From Phascolomyces articulosus (taxonomy: Eukaryota; Mucoromycota; Mucoromycetes; Mucorales; Lichtheimiaceae): 64,000 bases of DNA. Shown here piece by piece: positions 1-13,283 of this stretch. The stretch covers positions 1,054,001 to 1,118,000 of the forward strand of contig JAIXMP010000012.1 in assembly GCA_025677815.1 (NCBI GenBank), written 5' to 3'. The notes beneath the pieces were generated by a model. It had not been told where the DNA came from. It ran no database searches and saw only the letters and a list, made by a program, of their open reading frames with translations. The translations under genes and the position numbers were made by a program. How positions within the stretch are numbered: the stretch's first letter is position 1; every line of letters begins with the position of its first letter.

Positions 1-3000
1 TCGTGCTGCTCGCATGGATGGAAGATACACTGGTAATGGGATTTTTGAAGCCAATGAGCATGATATGGTATAAAAGTGAAGCATCAATGCAGCTACCTAT
101 TGATAATAATTGAGCTCCAGTTATGTAAATAAATAAACAATATTCGCTCACCATTGATAATAAGGATGCATAGAATTGGGTAGCGAATATTTACCATGTC
201 TCGTCTATACATGTAATGTTGTTGATTGCACACATCCAGTTTTACAATCCAGGGCATTTGAAGCAACGCCACACGTATACTTCCAAGATTATCCAGGATG
301 GCTTGGCTTGAATTCACCATTTCTCGATAAATTTCTTTTGGGAAAGGTCCTTTGAGCCTAGGTTCATGATCCGTAAGTTCCAGAAGGACTGATGTTGCAT
401 TAATGGATGCTTGGATTTTCTTTTCCATCTTTGTACATCGCTTGATGTCTACCTCTGGAGGTGCAGTACTAAGATCATTATAGAGGAATGCACCAACTAA
501 GAAACTGTAATATTCCCCTAAATGATTTGAAATACTAGATACAGATCGACGGGTTGCGTGTCTTGCAATAAATGGCCATACAGCACTATATAATTGTGAT
601 AAAGTTACTTAATCAACAGGCTGGTACTTTTATTTTCAGAAACAAAAACAATAATAGCAATGACTTACGAGTTCAATAACATAGCAACTATTGGGAGCAC
701 AGATAATATAAAAAAAGTTAGGATACTCAGTTATTATATCTTGCGGAGCAGCTTTTTTTTCATATTATAGATATAACAAGTAATAACAAAACCCTTACCA
801 ATAATACCAACAATAACAGTGACCATTCGTTTCCTTCATTTATATTACACTTTATTAGGAACAGTGCCTCATGAATTCGAGAAAAATTGAAGGAAAATAA
901 GTTTACTCACCAAACGCCCGTTGCAATACTTTCACCCGGAACGGGTTGTGCATATCGTGTTAACGCAACAGCAACATATGTGATCAAGACGACAATACCG
1001 AATTTGTTATATGTGCTGGCAATATGGATATAGAAGAATGGTATTGCTATATAATATTTATTTAAAAATAAATGCATTAAGCAGTTACATACATTGTGAA
1101 TTCATGCCGATTATTGTCTACCATGATAAACATGTACAACAAACCTAGAAGTACTGCAAATAGTGCAAGAACATATGGACTACTATTATTAGATGCTAAA
1201 GCAGCCCATCCAACCATCGCTCCAATAACAGTCCCTACTATCCGCCATGCACCCGCTTGTAATGTACCACCACTATATATTAATTAATTATTCTTATGTA
1301 AGTCTTGAGAGTTATTTGTTGTCACAATAACATTATACAGGGATAAAAAAGCATTATGTAGAAAGTACCTACCTTGTTGGATTCATAATAGCAACTACAG
1401 TGATCGCAGCCCATTGACCTTTGTCTTGGATAAACCATTCAGCTGATTCAGGTACAAATGCAGGAACACATAAAGAAGTAACTGCGACTGCAGTTTTAAC
1501 GGCAAATTTAACTTCATAATTTGTTAGATAATGTAAAAAACGCCATATCTTGTACCGTATTCTTATATCCAAAGGTGGTTTCTGCACAACTATATTACTG
1601 TCCTTTGACGGTTGCTGAGAAGGAATGGAATCATTATCGTCTTTATTATCTTTTCCTTCTCTCGTTTCATCGTATGAGCCATCCCATTGTGGTGGAACAG
1701 TTAATTGGTTTTCGAGGTCCATAAGAAGAACACTATGCCTTCGTTGCTGTTTCTTGGTAGCTCGTCTATATGTGTCATTGCTACTTGTCATACTGGGAAG
1801 TTCAAGTGAATTATTACTACTACTTGCAGCACTCATTTTAGTACTTGTACGTGATTTTATTTGTTGCAGATGCTGATCCGAGGATGTTGCGGTGATGATA
1901 CTTTTCCTTGACTTAATTCGCTTCAGTGGCTCCTCTTGTTGTATCTTGGCGAGTCGATATTCATCTTCGTTATTCGTGGGTTCTTTTTCCCCGGTATATT
2001 GAGCCAAAGCACCTATGATTGTATGTTTTGTTTTAGAATTAAATTTGCTCTTGTGTTTTATTCGTTCCAAATTGAACAGAATTTCTAAAACGCCTACCAT
2101 GAGAATAGCCTCCCTTGTCGCGCGTACTCTGATGGTTATTCCACTTTACCCATTTTCGTAACCATCGAAGCGTTGGACGGGGTATATAGAGCCTTTTTCG
2201 CGTTTTCTTTTTGTATCGTTCCTTGAGAGCAGACATTTTACGAGTCATTATTTCCAATTCTTTACAAATTTCTCGAATTGTGAAAATAAAAAAAAACACC
2301 ATGAATAATTCTTCACGGATCGTCAAGTCAATAGGTCGGTCTCTTTTGTTACCATGATGTTTACTCTGATATCGGTTATGTTCATATAAAGCACGAATAC
2401 GACCTTTTTCATCCGCATCAAACTGGCGCAAAGATTGAATCATATCATCTGCGCAGGTACAATGTTCGGGATCATGAGGATGCCGTCGTCTCTTTTGTTT
2501 TTGTTGATTATTACTCGATGCTGTTGCCATTGTCTCACTTCCACTATCACTGTTCCTTTTTTCTTCACCATCGCCAGACGTACTTTTGTTTCTCTTTTTG
2601 CGTCGAAAAGTACGACCAAAGAAAAGCGATGTGCATGATTGGATAACCGAGATATCGTCCACATCCTCTGTATCTGCTCTATCGCTGTGTGTAAGCTCCT
2701 GAGATATGCCATCACGGACACATACAAGTGCATCAACACATTTGACTGATAGCCGTGTCAGTGGCTCACGCAAACTTTCAAGATAAGTAAATAACAATGT
2801 TCGATCATGTCGAGAATGGATTGATTTTCTTCGTTTACTAGGCGTTTTGACACTTGGTTGTTTTGGTCTTGCTGGTGATAAAATTTTAGGGATATGAAGA
2901 AATGCCTTGAGAGAATTCACAGAAAGTTGGTTTCGTTCTGTATCATCATCATCCTCACTATTCGCTTCATTATCCGAAACGTCCGGTGTTGTGGGGCTGC

Positions 3001-4523
3001 TTTTGCATTTTTTAGCACTCATTGCTGTCATTCTTAAGTTCGTGACTGCAACAGATGCACTTGAGCGAAACAATCCTGCTGCTGATGGAACATCATTGTG
3101 ACTCTGTATACTGGGTTTGCTCCACATGGTCGTATTTTCTGAAGGTGCTATTGTTGATCGTCTCTTGTGCTGATGCCGATGGTGATCACCACTCTCCTCC
3201 TCGTTGTTGTCTGAAGAAGTAGGCGATGTGCTATCTTCATCGTCCTCTTCTTCATTCTGGAGTGAAGTTAAGATACTGTCAAACAACTCACGTTCGCTTT
3301 GTAATGATCTGCTCAATGCACTGAGATGTTTTGTAATACGCTCCAAAGATTTTCGAATATCAATCAATTCCATGGGTCGTATTCGGGTATATGATATTTC
3401 ATACTTGGCTTCTTTATATGCTGTTCGCACCTTCATTATGCCCGTACGCATTTTTTCTGCTGTTTCATCGATAGTTTTAGAAGGAATCATTTCAACACCT
3501 GGTTCTAGGAAAAATTGCTTTGTGATCATATCGAGCATGTCCTTACTAGTTGTCATAGTATCCCGTAATGCACGCCCTTTTGTAATTTTCTTTTATATAT
3601 TAGTAAAGAGAAGCTTATAATTTAATACTATACAATCTTTTATTGTTATTACCTAATCCATCCACAGCAGTTTCTGGCCAGATCAATAAATTGACCAACA
3701 ACGATACACCACACCCAATCAATAAACACCCACCCATTTCTACTGGTAACTTGTATGGAACCTCCATAGCGTTTGTACCAATAGTCAATGTAAATACTTG
3801 AAGCACCATAAAATGAAGTGAAAAGAAAAAGAACTTGGGGAATACTTGACGTAATAACTGTGCACCAAATACACCGCACAATAGAAAAATTGCATTAGCT
3901 ACAGACCCCACATAACCTGGGTTTGAATGATGTACGTTGTAATTCACAGAGGAAGCCAACCCAGCAATGGAATAAGCAACAGCCAACACAATCCCAGAAA
4001 CTGCCATGATAGTAGCATCTAATTGAGCCCCCATGCTCCGACCTGGATGTGAAAATAGACATCCGGTAGCAACTAAAAACGGAGCTCTTCCTAATGATTG
4101 TGCCAAAGGTCGAATCAGGATAAATAAAGTACTGATAAAGTACGCTGTGGCACATTTCAATACTCGTCGAACTATACGCACCGGGAATTTTTCACGAATA
4201 AAAGATCGTAGTCGCTGTTTACGCGGTTGTTTTTGAACTTCGTCTTGTGGATACAATGAAGCTTCTCGTGATGATTGGATCCATTCTTCAAGCTGATGCG
4301 GGAAACGAACAGCTCTTGCAGTTTCGTTTTCTTCTTGTTGATTAGTGGATGAACCAGGTTCTTGGTTTCCATCAGTAGATATTCTTATGTCGAAGTAGCT
4401 TGTGCTAATGGTGATAGAAAGTGTACAATAAGTTTAAATATTGTTTTCAAATGTCAATTATTATCATATATAGCTCTTTTTTTATTTTAATATGTACCCA
4501 GGCTTTGAGCCGTCATTGCTCAT
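1..4523 (-). CDS. BRE4-like / aromatic acid exporter (FUSC) family membrane protein, C-terminus beyond window
   Basis: Ten exons give an open frame of 1241 residues with no stop before the window edge: 4523-4498, 4404-3653, 3576-2098, 2012-1373, 1272-1093, 1015-911, 833-799, 687-669, 585-195 and 96-1. All phases agree. The N-terminal multi-TM block (residues ~90-255) resembles the Bre4-type 6-TM domain. A long charged cytoplasmic region rich in Ser, Asp and Glu follows. The second TM block contains AIMNPTSGGTLQAGAWR, the typical FUSC signature, and ends in a DUF2421-like region with VWPF. The family is linked to brefeldin A sensitivity and to export of organic anions; the substrate cannot be read here. 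The start ATG is the first codon of a 26-nt exon. Two long frames overlap near 2000-2100, and an 85-nt intron (2097-2013) reconciles them, so I see no frameshift. Confidence 0.88.
669..687 (-). other. 19-nt microexon of the BRE4-like gene
   Basis: This exon is flanked by cccaatag and gtaagtca on the coding strand. It adds VAMLLNS between GIIG and AVWPF. Without it the flanking exons (phase 1 and phase 2) cannot be joined in frame. The inserted residues are hydrophobic, as expected inside this TM segment. Confidence 0.75.
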
Positions 4524-4741
4524 CAGTTTAATTCGACTAAAAATAAAAGAAAAAAATAAAAAAAGAAGAAACGAACAAATCACGTAAAAAATAAAATTGA
4601 CCGAGGATTTCATAAACATGCACCCTCTCACAGGTTTTGGGTCGTTTAAACTGAATGGTTTCAGATGATGATTTTTATTATTGTTTTCGATGAAAAAGAG
4701 AGATAGAGATAAAGAGTGTGAGTATATATGAATGAAAAGGT

Positions 4742-6516
4742 TTAAGCATAGTACTGTAAGGACATCTTCTTCTTAGCCTGTACTTCTTGTATAGCGTCCA
4801 TAAAGTCTTCATGTGAAATTTCAACCGCACCTCGTCGCAAAGCAAGCATACCACCTAAATGAATAAATGTATATTGATCAATATAAAATCAAGACACATG
4901 ACACATACACACACAAAAAAAGAGAAACAAACAAATAAACAAAAAAAATACATACTTTCAACACAGACAGCTTTACATTGAGCACCATTAAATTCATCAC
5001 AACATCTAGATAATTCTTCAAAGTTGACATCCTTATTGACATTCATTTTACGGGAATGGATTTGGAGAATACGTGCGCGAGCTTCTTCATTTGGCAAGGG
5101 GAATTCAATTTTTCGATCCAAACGGCCTGATCGGAGCAATGCAGGATCGAGGATATCAATACGATTTGTTGCAGCAATGACCTTGATACGTTCATCCGAT
5201 GAGAAACCATCCAACTGATTCAATAATTCCAACATGGTTCTTTGTACTTCACGATCACCCGATTTTTCAGAATCAAAACGTTTTGTACCAATAGCATCTA
5301 ATTCATCAATAAAGATAATAGCAGGTGCCTTTTCCTTGGCCAAATTGAAAGCATCACGCACCAATTTGGCACCATCACCAATAAACATTTGTACAAGTTG
5401 AGGACCGGCCAATTTCAAATAAGCGGAATTGGTTTGTGCTGCACATGCTCTTGCTAAAAGGGTTTTACCAGTACCAGGTGGACCATACATCAAGACACCC
5501 TTTGGAGGTTTGATACCAATGTTCTTGAATCGATCTGCATGGGTCATTGGTAAAACAACTGCTTCTACCAATTCTTCAATTTGTTTATCTAAACCACCAA
5601 TATCATTATAATCTTCTGTGGGCTTTTCATCTACTTCCATTGCCTTTACACGAGAATCGTACCTGTTTGATTGTTATTGTCAAGTTATTCTTTTTTATCC
5701 CTTCTTTCCTTTTTTGTTTTCATACAACGAAAATTCCCCTGATTTACTTACTCTGGGGGCAATGTGTCCAAAATCAAAAAGCTGTCTTTATTTACACCAA
5801 TGATATCTCCAGGCTTCAATGTTTCTGGGTCAACCAAACCGATCAATGGTAAAAACACGGTCTATATTTTATAGCAATAATCATTAGTAGCTGTATCTTT
5901 TTCATTCCTTGAATCCCTCCCTTCATTAACATATAAGTTATAATAAGCTTACCTGGCGTGTTGATGTTTTAATGACAGCACACTTTCCTTTCCGTCGGGA
6001 ATCGAGATCAACGTTAGCACCCTCTTCTTCATCCTCATCGGGATCTACATCAAGAAGCTAAATTATTTACATTATTAGTTAACAATTGTCACAATAACAA
6101 TCCATTAATATTTAGATGCAATAGATAAAAATAATATATATACCTCAACAACGTTACCAACAAGGTAAGGAAGTTGTTTGTTCATCTTAATCTTTTCCTT
6201 GTTATCTTTGATTCGTTCCTTCATGCCCGTTTGCTCATGTTGCAATCGTACAATTTCAGACTTCATCACCTATTTTATAACAGTAATAATAATTCATGAT
6301 AAATATAAATCGTTTTAGGTCATTAGAGAAGTATCAGATTGATTATCAACATTTTATCCATCCTCTTTTTCTGTATCTATTGCTAACCTTGATATCATTT
6401 TCCAAGAGTCTGGTTCTGTTGTTAATTTCTTCTGGAACTAAACGACGAATTTCAAGTTCAATATCGTCGTCTTCTTCGTTATTTTCCCATAATGATTTGT
6501 CTTCGAGAGTGGCCAT
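4742..6516 (-). CDS. RPT5: 26S proteasome regulatory subunit 6A (AAA ATPase Rpt5/PSMC3)
   Basis: Six exons: 6516-6388, 6269-6144, 6057-5953, 5861-5752, 5662-4956 and 4854-4742. Together they encode 429 residues, close to yeast and human Rpt5. The order is an N-terminal coiled coil, an OB domain ([17 protein letters not shown]) and an AAA module. The AAA module has Walker A GPPGTGKT (about 217-224), Walker B DELD (about 276-279) and a sensor/arginine-finger region. The C-terminus is LQYYA, an HbYX-type tail that docks into the 20S alpha ring. The product is one of six ATPases of the 19S base that unfold ubiquitinated substrates. It is transcribed divergently from eIF3f. No broken residue is visible. 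Confidence 0.97.
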
Positions 6517-6735
6517 TTCTTTTTTTTGCAGGAATATAAAGATATAAAAAGTAAAAAAAAAGGAATACGCGTATTCGGAGAGCCTTTCATTACGCAACTC
6601 ACTTTGTGCTGAAATGCTCCGGAGCTTGAATTTACGATTCGTTTTTGTTGGTTGAAGACGAGACTGTTCTTTCCAAACCAATTTTTTTGTTGGCTTGTGT
6701 CTGTGAGTGTGTGTTTTCTACTTTAAAAAAAAACG
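6517..6735. promoter_or_regulatory. Shared divergent promoter between RPT5 and eIF3f
   Basis: The 219 bp between the two start codons must hold both core promoters. It has T-rich and A-rich tracts next to each start. I see no copy of the yeast proteasome motif GGTGGCAAA here. Confidence 0.6.
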
Positions 6736-7945
6736 ATGGCAAACGACAGTACTCTTTTCGTCTCGGTTGGCAATTCTGCAACAGCACCTCATCAACGACC
6801 ATTCAGTTGCACCATTAGCCCTGTTGTGCTTTTCGGCGTTCTTGACCATTATTTGCGCCACGATGACAAACAAGACAAAGTGATTGGTGCTTTGCTTGGT
6901 GTACGTAGTCCCGATGGCACTGAAGTCGAGATCAGAAACTCATTTAGCGTGATTTATACCGAAGATGCTCAAATTTCTTTGGATAAGGAACATTACACTA
7001 ACATGCACGATTTGCACCAACGCGTGAACCCTGAAGAACAAATCCTTGGTTGGTATACTACCGGTCCCAACTTGACACCTTCTAGTGCTCCACTTCATAC
7101 CGTCTTCTCCCAAGATACCGGACACTTTAGACCTATTCATGTTACTTTTGATACTGAACAGCTTTTGAAGAGTGATGATATGGGTATACAAGCTTATACA
7201 AGGTACGATTTATTTTTTTAAGAATAAATTACAGGGACAAGGTGGATTTTTTTTTATCGACTTATTTGAATTAAATGAATAATCTATGTGATTAGTGCAC
7301 CTGTTGGTTTCTCCACCAAGCCTGGAGATTGTTTGTATTTGCCTGTGCCATGCGAAATCAAGTATGTCGATGCCGAACGAAGTGGATGTAAGTTTCTTGT
7401 CAAAGAAAAAAAAAAAGAATGATTCGATAATTATCGACGTATAATGATGGGATTGGATTAAATTCTCTAACAACAACAAAAAATTGGGAAATGTCATTAG
7501 TGGATATGCTTGCATCTGCAAAGTCATCAGAAACCCGCTCAGCATCACTTTTGTCTGATATGGATCATTTGGAAGTTGCTATTGGTAAATTGCAAGAAAT
7601 GCTGCAAAGAATTAGTGAATATGTAGATAGCGTTGTGGTAAGTTACTTTTATTCAACTATGTCTATTTGATAGGACAGAAAACATATGGGTGTTTTATGT
7701 TGCCATGATGAAAGAACTTGATTTGTAACATTTACATTATATAGGCTGGTAACGAAAAGCCCAACAATGCAATTGGTCGATATATCATGGATACTGTTTC
7801 CGTAGTACCTAAGGTTGATAGCGCATCTTTCGAAAAGATGTTCAACTCTCATTTGCAAGACCTTCTTATGGTTGTTTACCTTGCCAACATGACCCGTACT
7901 CAACTTTCGGTTGCCGAACGATTGAACTTGTTGGTTTCTAACTAA
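6736..7945 (+). CDS. EIF3F: Translation initiation factor 3 subunit F (MPN domain)
   Basis: Four exons (6736-7202, 7296-7387, 7501-7637, 7745-7945) give 298 residues. The N-terminal MPN domain has PVVLFGVLDHYLRH, VIGALLG and EEQILGWYTTG, all typical of eIF3f. The C-terminal half is helical. The JAMM zinc ligands (HxH..D) are not present: the segment after LGWYTTG reads NLTPSSAPLH. It is therefore a non-catalytic MPN scaffold, as is usual for this subunit. It acts in the cytosol in the eIF3 complex during 43S assembly. The start ATG is the first in the frame and follows an A-run. CSN6 and Rpn8 are related MPN proteins, but the length and motifs fit eIF3f better. Confidence 0.92.
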
Positions 7946-8723
7946 AAATTTCACTTAATTTTCATCTTGTTTTTTTTCTATCATTTCTCTTCTTACCCTT
8001 TCTATCTCTCTCTCACTAACACATACACATCTTTTACATTTCTACATATAAAAAAGTACTGCCACTCACTTCTCTCTTCCCATTTTTTCTGGTTCCTTCT
8101 TTCTATATTTTCTTTTGTTGTTATTTTTTTTATATTCAAAAAATGTACGTGTACATAACATACAGAAAACTTTATTTTTGTATTTTGAAGGAAATAATGC
8201 TAGTTCGATTATCTGGATATAGTATATTATTGATGAAATAGTGAAAAAGAAACATGATGGTTTTATCCGAGGATCATTTGATAAAGAGGGAAGATCGAGG
8301 AAAATTGTTCATAGATATGCTTTTTGTCCTATTTTTTTTTTTTATCATGGTGAATATTTTTAATATTGATCCCATGATATAAATGATCAATGGTTCCAAA
8401 AATGATTACTGAGTACTGAGTCATGTTCGTAGTAGTGGCAGTAATAGTAAGAGCAAAAATGAAGGATGATGCAATGGCTTTGGAACAATCAACCAAACAA
8501 AAAATGTAATGGTTGGCAGAGGAAGTCTGTCTCAGTTTCGCCGAACGCTCCTTACTGAGTGAACTCAGTTCACTTTTCAAAGGCTGCAGATTTTGAGTAC
8601 GCAGGAGAAAAACGAAAATAAAGAGTGAAAAACCTGCAAGTTCACCCGTGTGTCTATATCTCTTTATATTCTTTCTTTTAGAAATAATATCATAACCTTT
8701 TTGAATTTAACATAGCAAACACC
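7946..8723. other. Intergenic, 3' end of eIF3f and promoter of the next gene
   Basis: No gene is seen. The first 250 bp is pyrimidine-rich, as a 3' UTR would be. At 8559-8573 there is a perfect palindrome, GTGAACT C AGTTCAC, about 150 bp upstream of the next ATG. Confidence 0.5.
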
Positions 8724-10133
8724 ATGGATTTCGATGAATTCAGTTCCTTTCAAACTATGACAACAACTCCTAGGACATTTCCTCAAGGGGAACTTACTGA
8801 TGTCCAGGTATTTCTCTTATTCATGAAATGATAAAAAGCTCAATCGGTCAAAATCAAATAAAAACAAAACTAATGAACATAATAAAAGGGTAAACGAGTC
8901 AATGTTCGTCAACTTGCTACAGACTATTTATTAGTTTTGATAACGTTAAAAAAGCCGGAGTGTCCTGTGTGTCCTCAACTATTAAAAATCCTTAATTTGT
9001 ATGGTTTGGAACCAGAAGAAAACCAATATGTCGATCCTTTTACTCATCGGATATGGGAGATCGAGCCTGATCGAAAGAAGGTATATATCACTATAAAGTA
9101 GTTTAGTTCAAACAAACAAATGCTATATATTTGGATTGTAGGAATAAAAAGTATATTTTGAAAAAGAACCTATAAGCTAATCTATCACATCTAAAAAACA
9201 ACTATCCAGTTCTTTCGATTATTACTTAAACGAGATGCGTATTTCATCGTCATATGCCCAGGTGATGAAGAAGCTGTTGCCGATATTCAAAAAGAAACCC
9301 CATTTATGCAATATCCATTCATTGGTGGTGAGCAAGCTGAAATGTTGGGTCAAAGCTTAAAAATTAACATGTCTGAAACCGAATTATGGCCTGCTACACT
9401 TGAAGTGGAACAGGGAACATTGGCAACCAAACCTATCAGTATTGGCCGTGCTCCGGGACAATATCAACACATGCGATTGTTACAAAAACTATTTATTGAA
9501 CGATGTCGATTGGAAATGCAAGGGATAGAAGCAATGGCTGAAGCTTGGAACTTGATAGATCAACAAAAGAGAAGAATCGTGAAATGTCGAGAAAAGAAAC
9601 TTGCTGGATACAATTTAAGTTTATCATTGCCTCGGAAACAAGAAGAGACTCCGTCCCTGTTGACGGAAACTGAAAAACCAACAGAGGAAAAAGACCACGA
9701 CGAAGATGAAGCAATTGATGTGTTTAGCAAGTGTCGACCTTTGCATGATGTTCTTCCACATGAAGTCTTGGATCTTGTCATGTCATTTACAGCAGATACA
9801 CGTGCGTTGGTAAAAGCAGCTAGAACGTCTAGAACTTTTTACTTGACAGCATGTAATGTGATTATTGCATGGTTACGAGAAAGTATACAACAGGTCCAAT
9901 GTGCATTACCAAAGAAAGATGGTCAAGCACTGGCCGATGAAGATGAAACTGTCAGTATTGGTCTAAATCGCTGGCATCAAGATCCAAATGGTATTGGATA
10001 TCGAGAATTAGAACGTCGTGTTTCTGCATTAAAGGCAATTGTTGCCGATGTAAGTAAATGGACACGACATTGGTCACCACGTAAATTGCGAAGGACTCCA
10101 CCAAGATCATCCTTTGTATCATCTCCTGTCTAA
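8724..10133 (+). CDS. Thioredoxin-fold (CPVC) plus F-box-like protein, hypothetical
   Basis: Three exons (8724-8807, 8889-9080, 9210-10133) encode 399 residues. Residues ~30-150 look like a thioredoxin or peroxiredoxin-like fold: strand LLVLITL, then KKPECPVCPQLL with a CPVC motif at 53-56, then a second strand AYFIVICPGDEEAV typical of thioredoxin-like proteins. A charged acidic linker leads to an F-box-like segment starting LPHEVLDLVMSFTAD (about 274-315). No enzyme class is clear. A redox-sensing SCF adaptor is one reading, but the F-box is inferred from pattern only. The ATG is in a CACC-ATGG context. Confidence 0.75.
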
Positions 10134-10425
10134 TTTTCTTTTGTCTTACAAATAAGAGTTTCCTTTCCTTTTTCGATCCATCATTTCCCTCCCTATTTTT
10201 ATTGTTGTTGCAATATGTATATATATATATCGATATTTATTTATTTATATCTCCCAAAGATTGTTGGAAGTATACTACCATATACACACATTTTTTTTAT
10301 AAAAAAAATTGAATGCAAAAGATATATTTTTTCGTTCATTTGTTATTGTACAATTGTTTGTCTAAATAGCAAAACATATTTCATCGTAGTGTATCAAGAG
10401 GGGAAAATAAAGACTGCTAAATTGT

Positions 10426-13283
10426 TTACTTGCGTGCATTTTTAGTGAGATGGGCATGTTCGTCATCATCCAGTCTAACATATCAATTATGCATAAGGTT
10501 AGTCAAACAGAAATTCTTAAATACTTTCCCTTTTCATTCTATATAACAACCTAACAAAAAGCAAAATAATATATAACCAACTTACAGATCATCCTCAATG
10601 TCATCATCCGAATCATCCTTTCTGTTCAATAGCGCATTATTCTCGTTATTATCTCGTGTATTGGCAGTAGTACGACGCTCAGTATATGCTGGAGGTGCGG
10701 CGGCCGTTGAAGAGGACCCATTTTCATGTGCGGCGGGTGATGATCGATGTTCAGCGCTCTTTCTTCCACCCACAGTCATTAATCGTACCTTGTCATGATC
10801 ATCATCACTTAAATCATCATCTCCGACTTCAAAAATAGCAGTTTCATCATCCAATCCACGCCCATGAGGATCATTAGGTCGACCCAATCCCTCGGTATGA
10901 CGCAATTGATTTTCCAAATCCATGGCTTCTTCTTCATCTTGACTGATTTGTTGAAGTCCATAACGTTGGTTGTTTTGAGTAGGTCGCCAAAGTACAATGA
11001 TAACGAAAAAGACAACAAAGTAAAGAACATTTAATAACCCGTCAAGCATAATCCAACGCCATTTCCAGCTATTAGCGGCCCAATCTACTTCATTTCTTCC
11101 TGAGAAAGCAAACATGTTCAAGATGAAAATAACCACGACCATGATGACCGAAAAGATCAATAGACGATGAAGGCGCGTGTACATTTTGACTTTTTCGTGC
11201 TGTTTGCGCATTTCTAAACCAATGAAAAAAAGATAGTTGACACGTTGTTTTGATTAGTAAAAAAAGAAAATTGAAACTATTCATCATGTTTGTTACCGTT
11301 CTCTTTAAGAAAAATACTATACCTAATGTTTGGATGGTAGCTGCAAGTGAACTGAAAATCCAAACGTAGAAAGCGGACATAGTAAGAGCCAAAGGAAAGA
11401 TGACAAGAAGGACAAGGAATCCAGCAGTTTCTATTATCACATCAATCTCATTGTTAGTCCCAATCACCAACGTAGGTAATAAGTACATTTCAAATAATTT
11501 ACCAGGTGATAAGAGCATCACACCAAGAGAATAAACGACACCAAAGAAAAAGTGAGTTAATGCTAAAATTACACATTTCTTCATCGTGGAACCTAAGCTT
11601 GGTCTATCATAAGATCCATTGAAAGTAAAATTACATTAATCCAAATAACGGGTAAACTTTGACTTAAACACACTATTTAACTTACTTTACAACACTATAA
11701 CCCATACAAACGACCAGAAGCATAAAGAACGACATACTACGAAACAACAACATTTAATTCGCTGTAACATGAATTTATTTCTCTTTCCTCCCTTTATTTT
11801 ACCTGGTTCGTCCTGCATTCAATAATGCTACTAATGCCAAAAGACCGTATGCTAAGTGATAAATGGTAATTTAATTAACATATAGATATCAATATATAGT
11901 ATTCCAATGGCCGATGATCATGCATGGATATACTTACAAGGGCTTCCTGTCTGATTATAAGCTTCCCAGAAACCCCAATTTACAGCCTATAAAATAAATC
12001 AATTTATGTCAGAAACTGAATGAAATCCTCTTTCTTTTTTGTTAACATTTTACCATTTCTACAGTCAAGAAAAAGATGGCACCTGAGAGGAAATGTTGAA
12101 CTGGTAAAATATCTTGCCAATAACGGAATGATTGTACACCCCAAAAAAGACCTGTTTATCGTTGTATTACGCGTTTTAGTAATTTCTTTTTCCAACAACC
12201 TCGTATCTATTTTAAAAAATAGCCAAAATAAAAGCGTCTGTGCGTCTCATTCATGTTTATAAACTTACCAACACAAAGGTAAATAAGAGCAAATATGCCA
12301 TAAAACTATAAATATATGATATAAAATAAATCCAGCAAAATGAAAACTAATTTAGTCTCTAATATTACGCTTATAATTGCTTCTTTTTTCATGATAATGA
12401 ACAATAAAAATAGTAAAAAATGTACCAATAACTTTGGATAATCTGATGCTGGCAGATTTCCATAAGGTAATCTCCATTCAATCCAAGAATCAAAATAAGC
12501 CGTAGTATCATTTTCCAAGTTGGCTGGCAAAATAGCAACGCAGTAGTATCCAGTTTCTTCCACCTTGTAAAGTGCAATCTCGGGATCGGTTGTTTCTTCT
12601 GACTTTTTCAAGTCAAAAGCGTGCGTAAAAATAGAGTTTTCCTCTTGTCCATCTTGAGGTACAATAAAGTTACCGTATTGAGATTGTTCACATAAATGTT
12701 GAGCAATGGCTTCTTCGTCACAAATATATTGCACCTTTTTTAACGTTAATGAAAAACAGTAGTTAATACGTATGTGGTCAAAAGTGAGACTCTTCAAACA
12801 CGTGAGTCTATGCTATTGGATGAACTTACTTCGCCTGTCAAGTTATTGATGGTTCCAATTTTATCAAAGTCTTGCCATTCATAGATGAGTAATGCTGTCT
12901 TGCCTTCGGATTGGGTGCCCATCGTTACTAAATAATTTCCCCAAATAGAATAGTTATTCATAATTGGTTAAAAAGCTTCTTTTCATTGATTTTCTTGTTA
13001 AAAATAAATGGTTAACTAAAGCTACCTTTAATAAAGGCTTCTTCACCACCAGGAATGGACCCTTTACTCCATACACCCGAGCATGTTGTACTAAAGAAAT
13101 CGTCACTCGTCTAAAGATATTTTGTTGGTTATTTTCATATGATAAAAAAAGAACATTATGCATTGCTGCATTACGAGAACTCGGTAAAAGAATAATACAA
13201 CATACCATATGAGTTTGGTCAGCTTGTACGAGTTGCACGACGGCAACCAATAATGTAAACCAACTTAATGGTATACGACGCAT
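10426..13283 (-). CDS. PTM1: PTM1/TMEM87-type seven-transmembrane protein (lung-7TM family)
   Basis: Twelve exons join in phase: 13283-13206, 13110-13026, 12927-12830, 12734-12426, 12305-12269, 12151-12054, 11986-11938, 11851-11803, 11736-11686, 11603-11323, 11213-10586 and 10474-10426. They give 603 residues. The product has a signal peptide (1-20, ending VQADQ), a lumenal beta-rich domain, then seven TM helices including FYGIFALIYLCVGLFWG and VCMGYSVVKPSLGSTMKK. LWRPTQNNQRYGLQQ and an acidic tail follow. Members sit in the Golgi and endosomal system and act in retrograde trafficking. If the last intron is retained, translation stops at 10582 (588 residues). The donor there is a consensus gtaagt, so I prefer the spliced end. 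Confidence 0.9.

Noticed and set aside
1369..2100. An overlapping second frame suggesting a frameshift in the BRE4-like gene
   Set aside because: An 85-nt intron at 2097-2013 with gtaggc and atcatag ends joins both frames in phase 1, and the rest of the gene also stays in phase.
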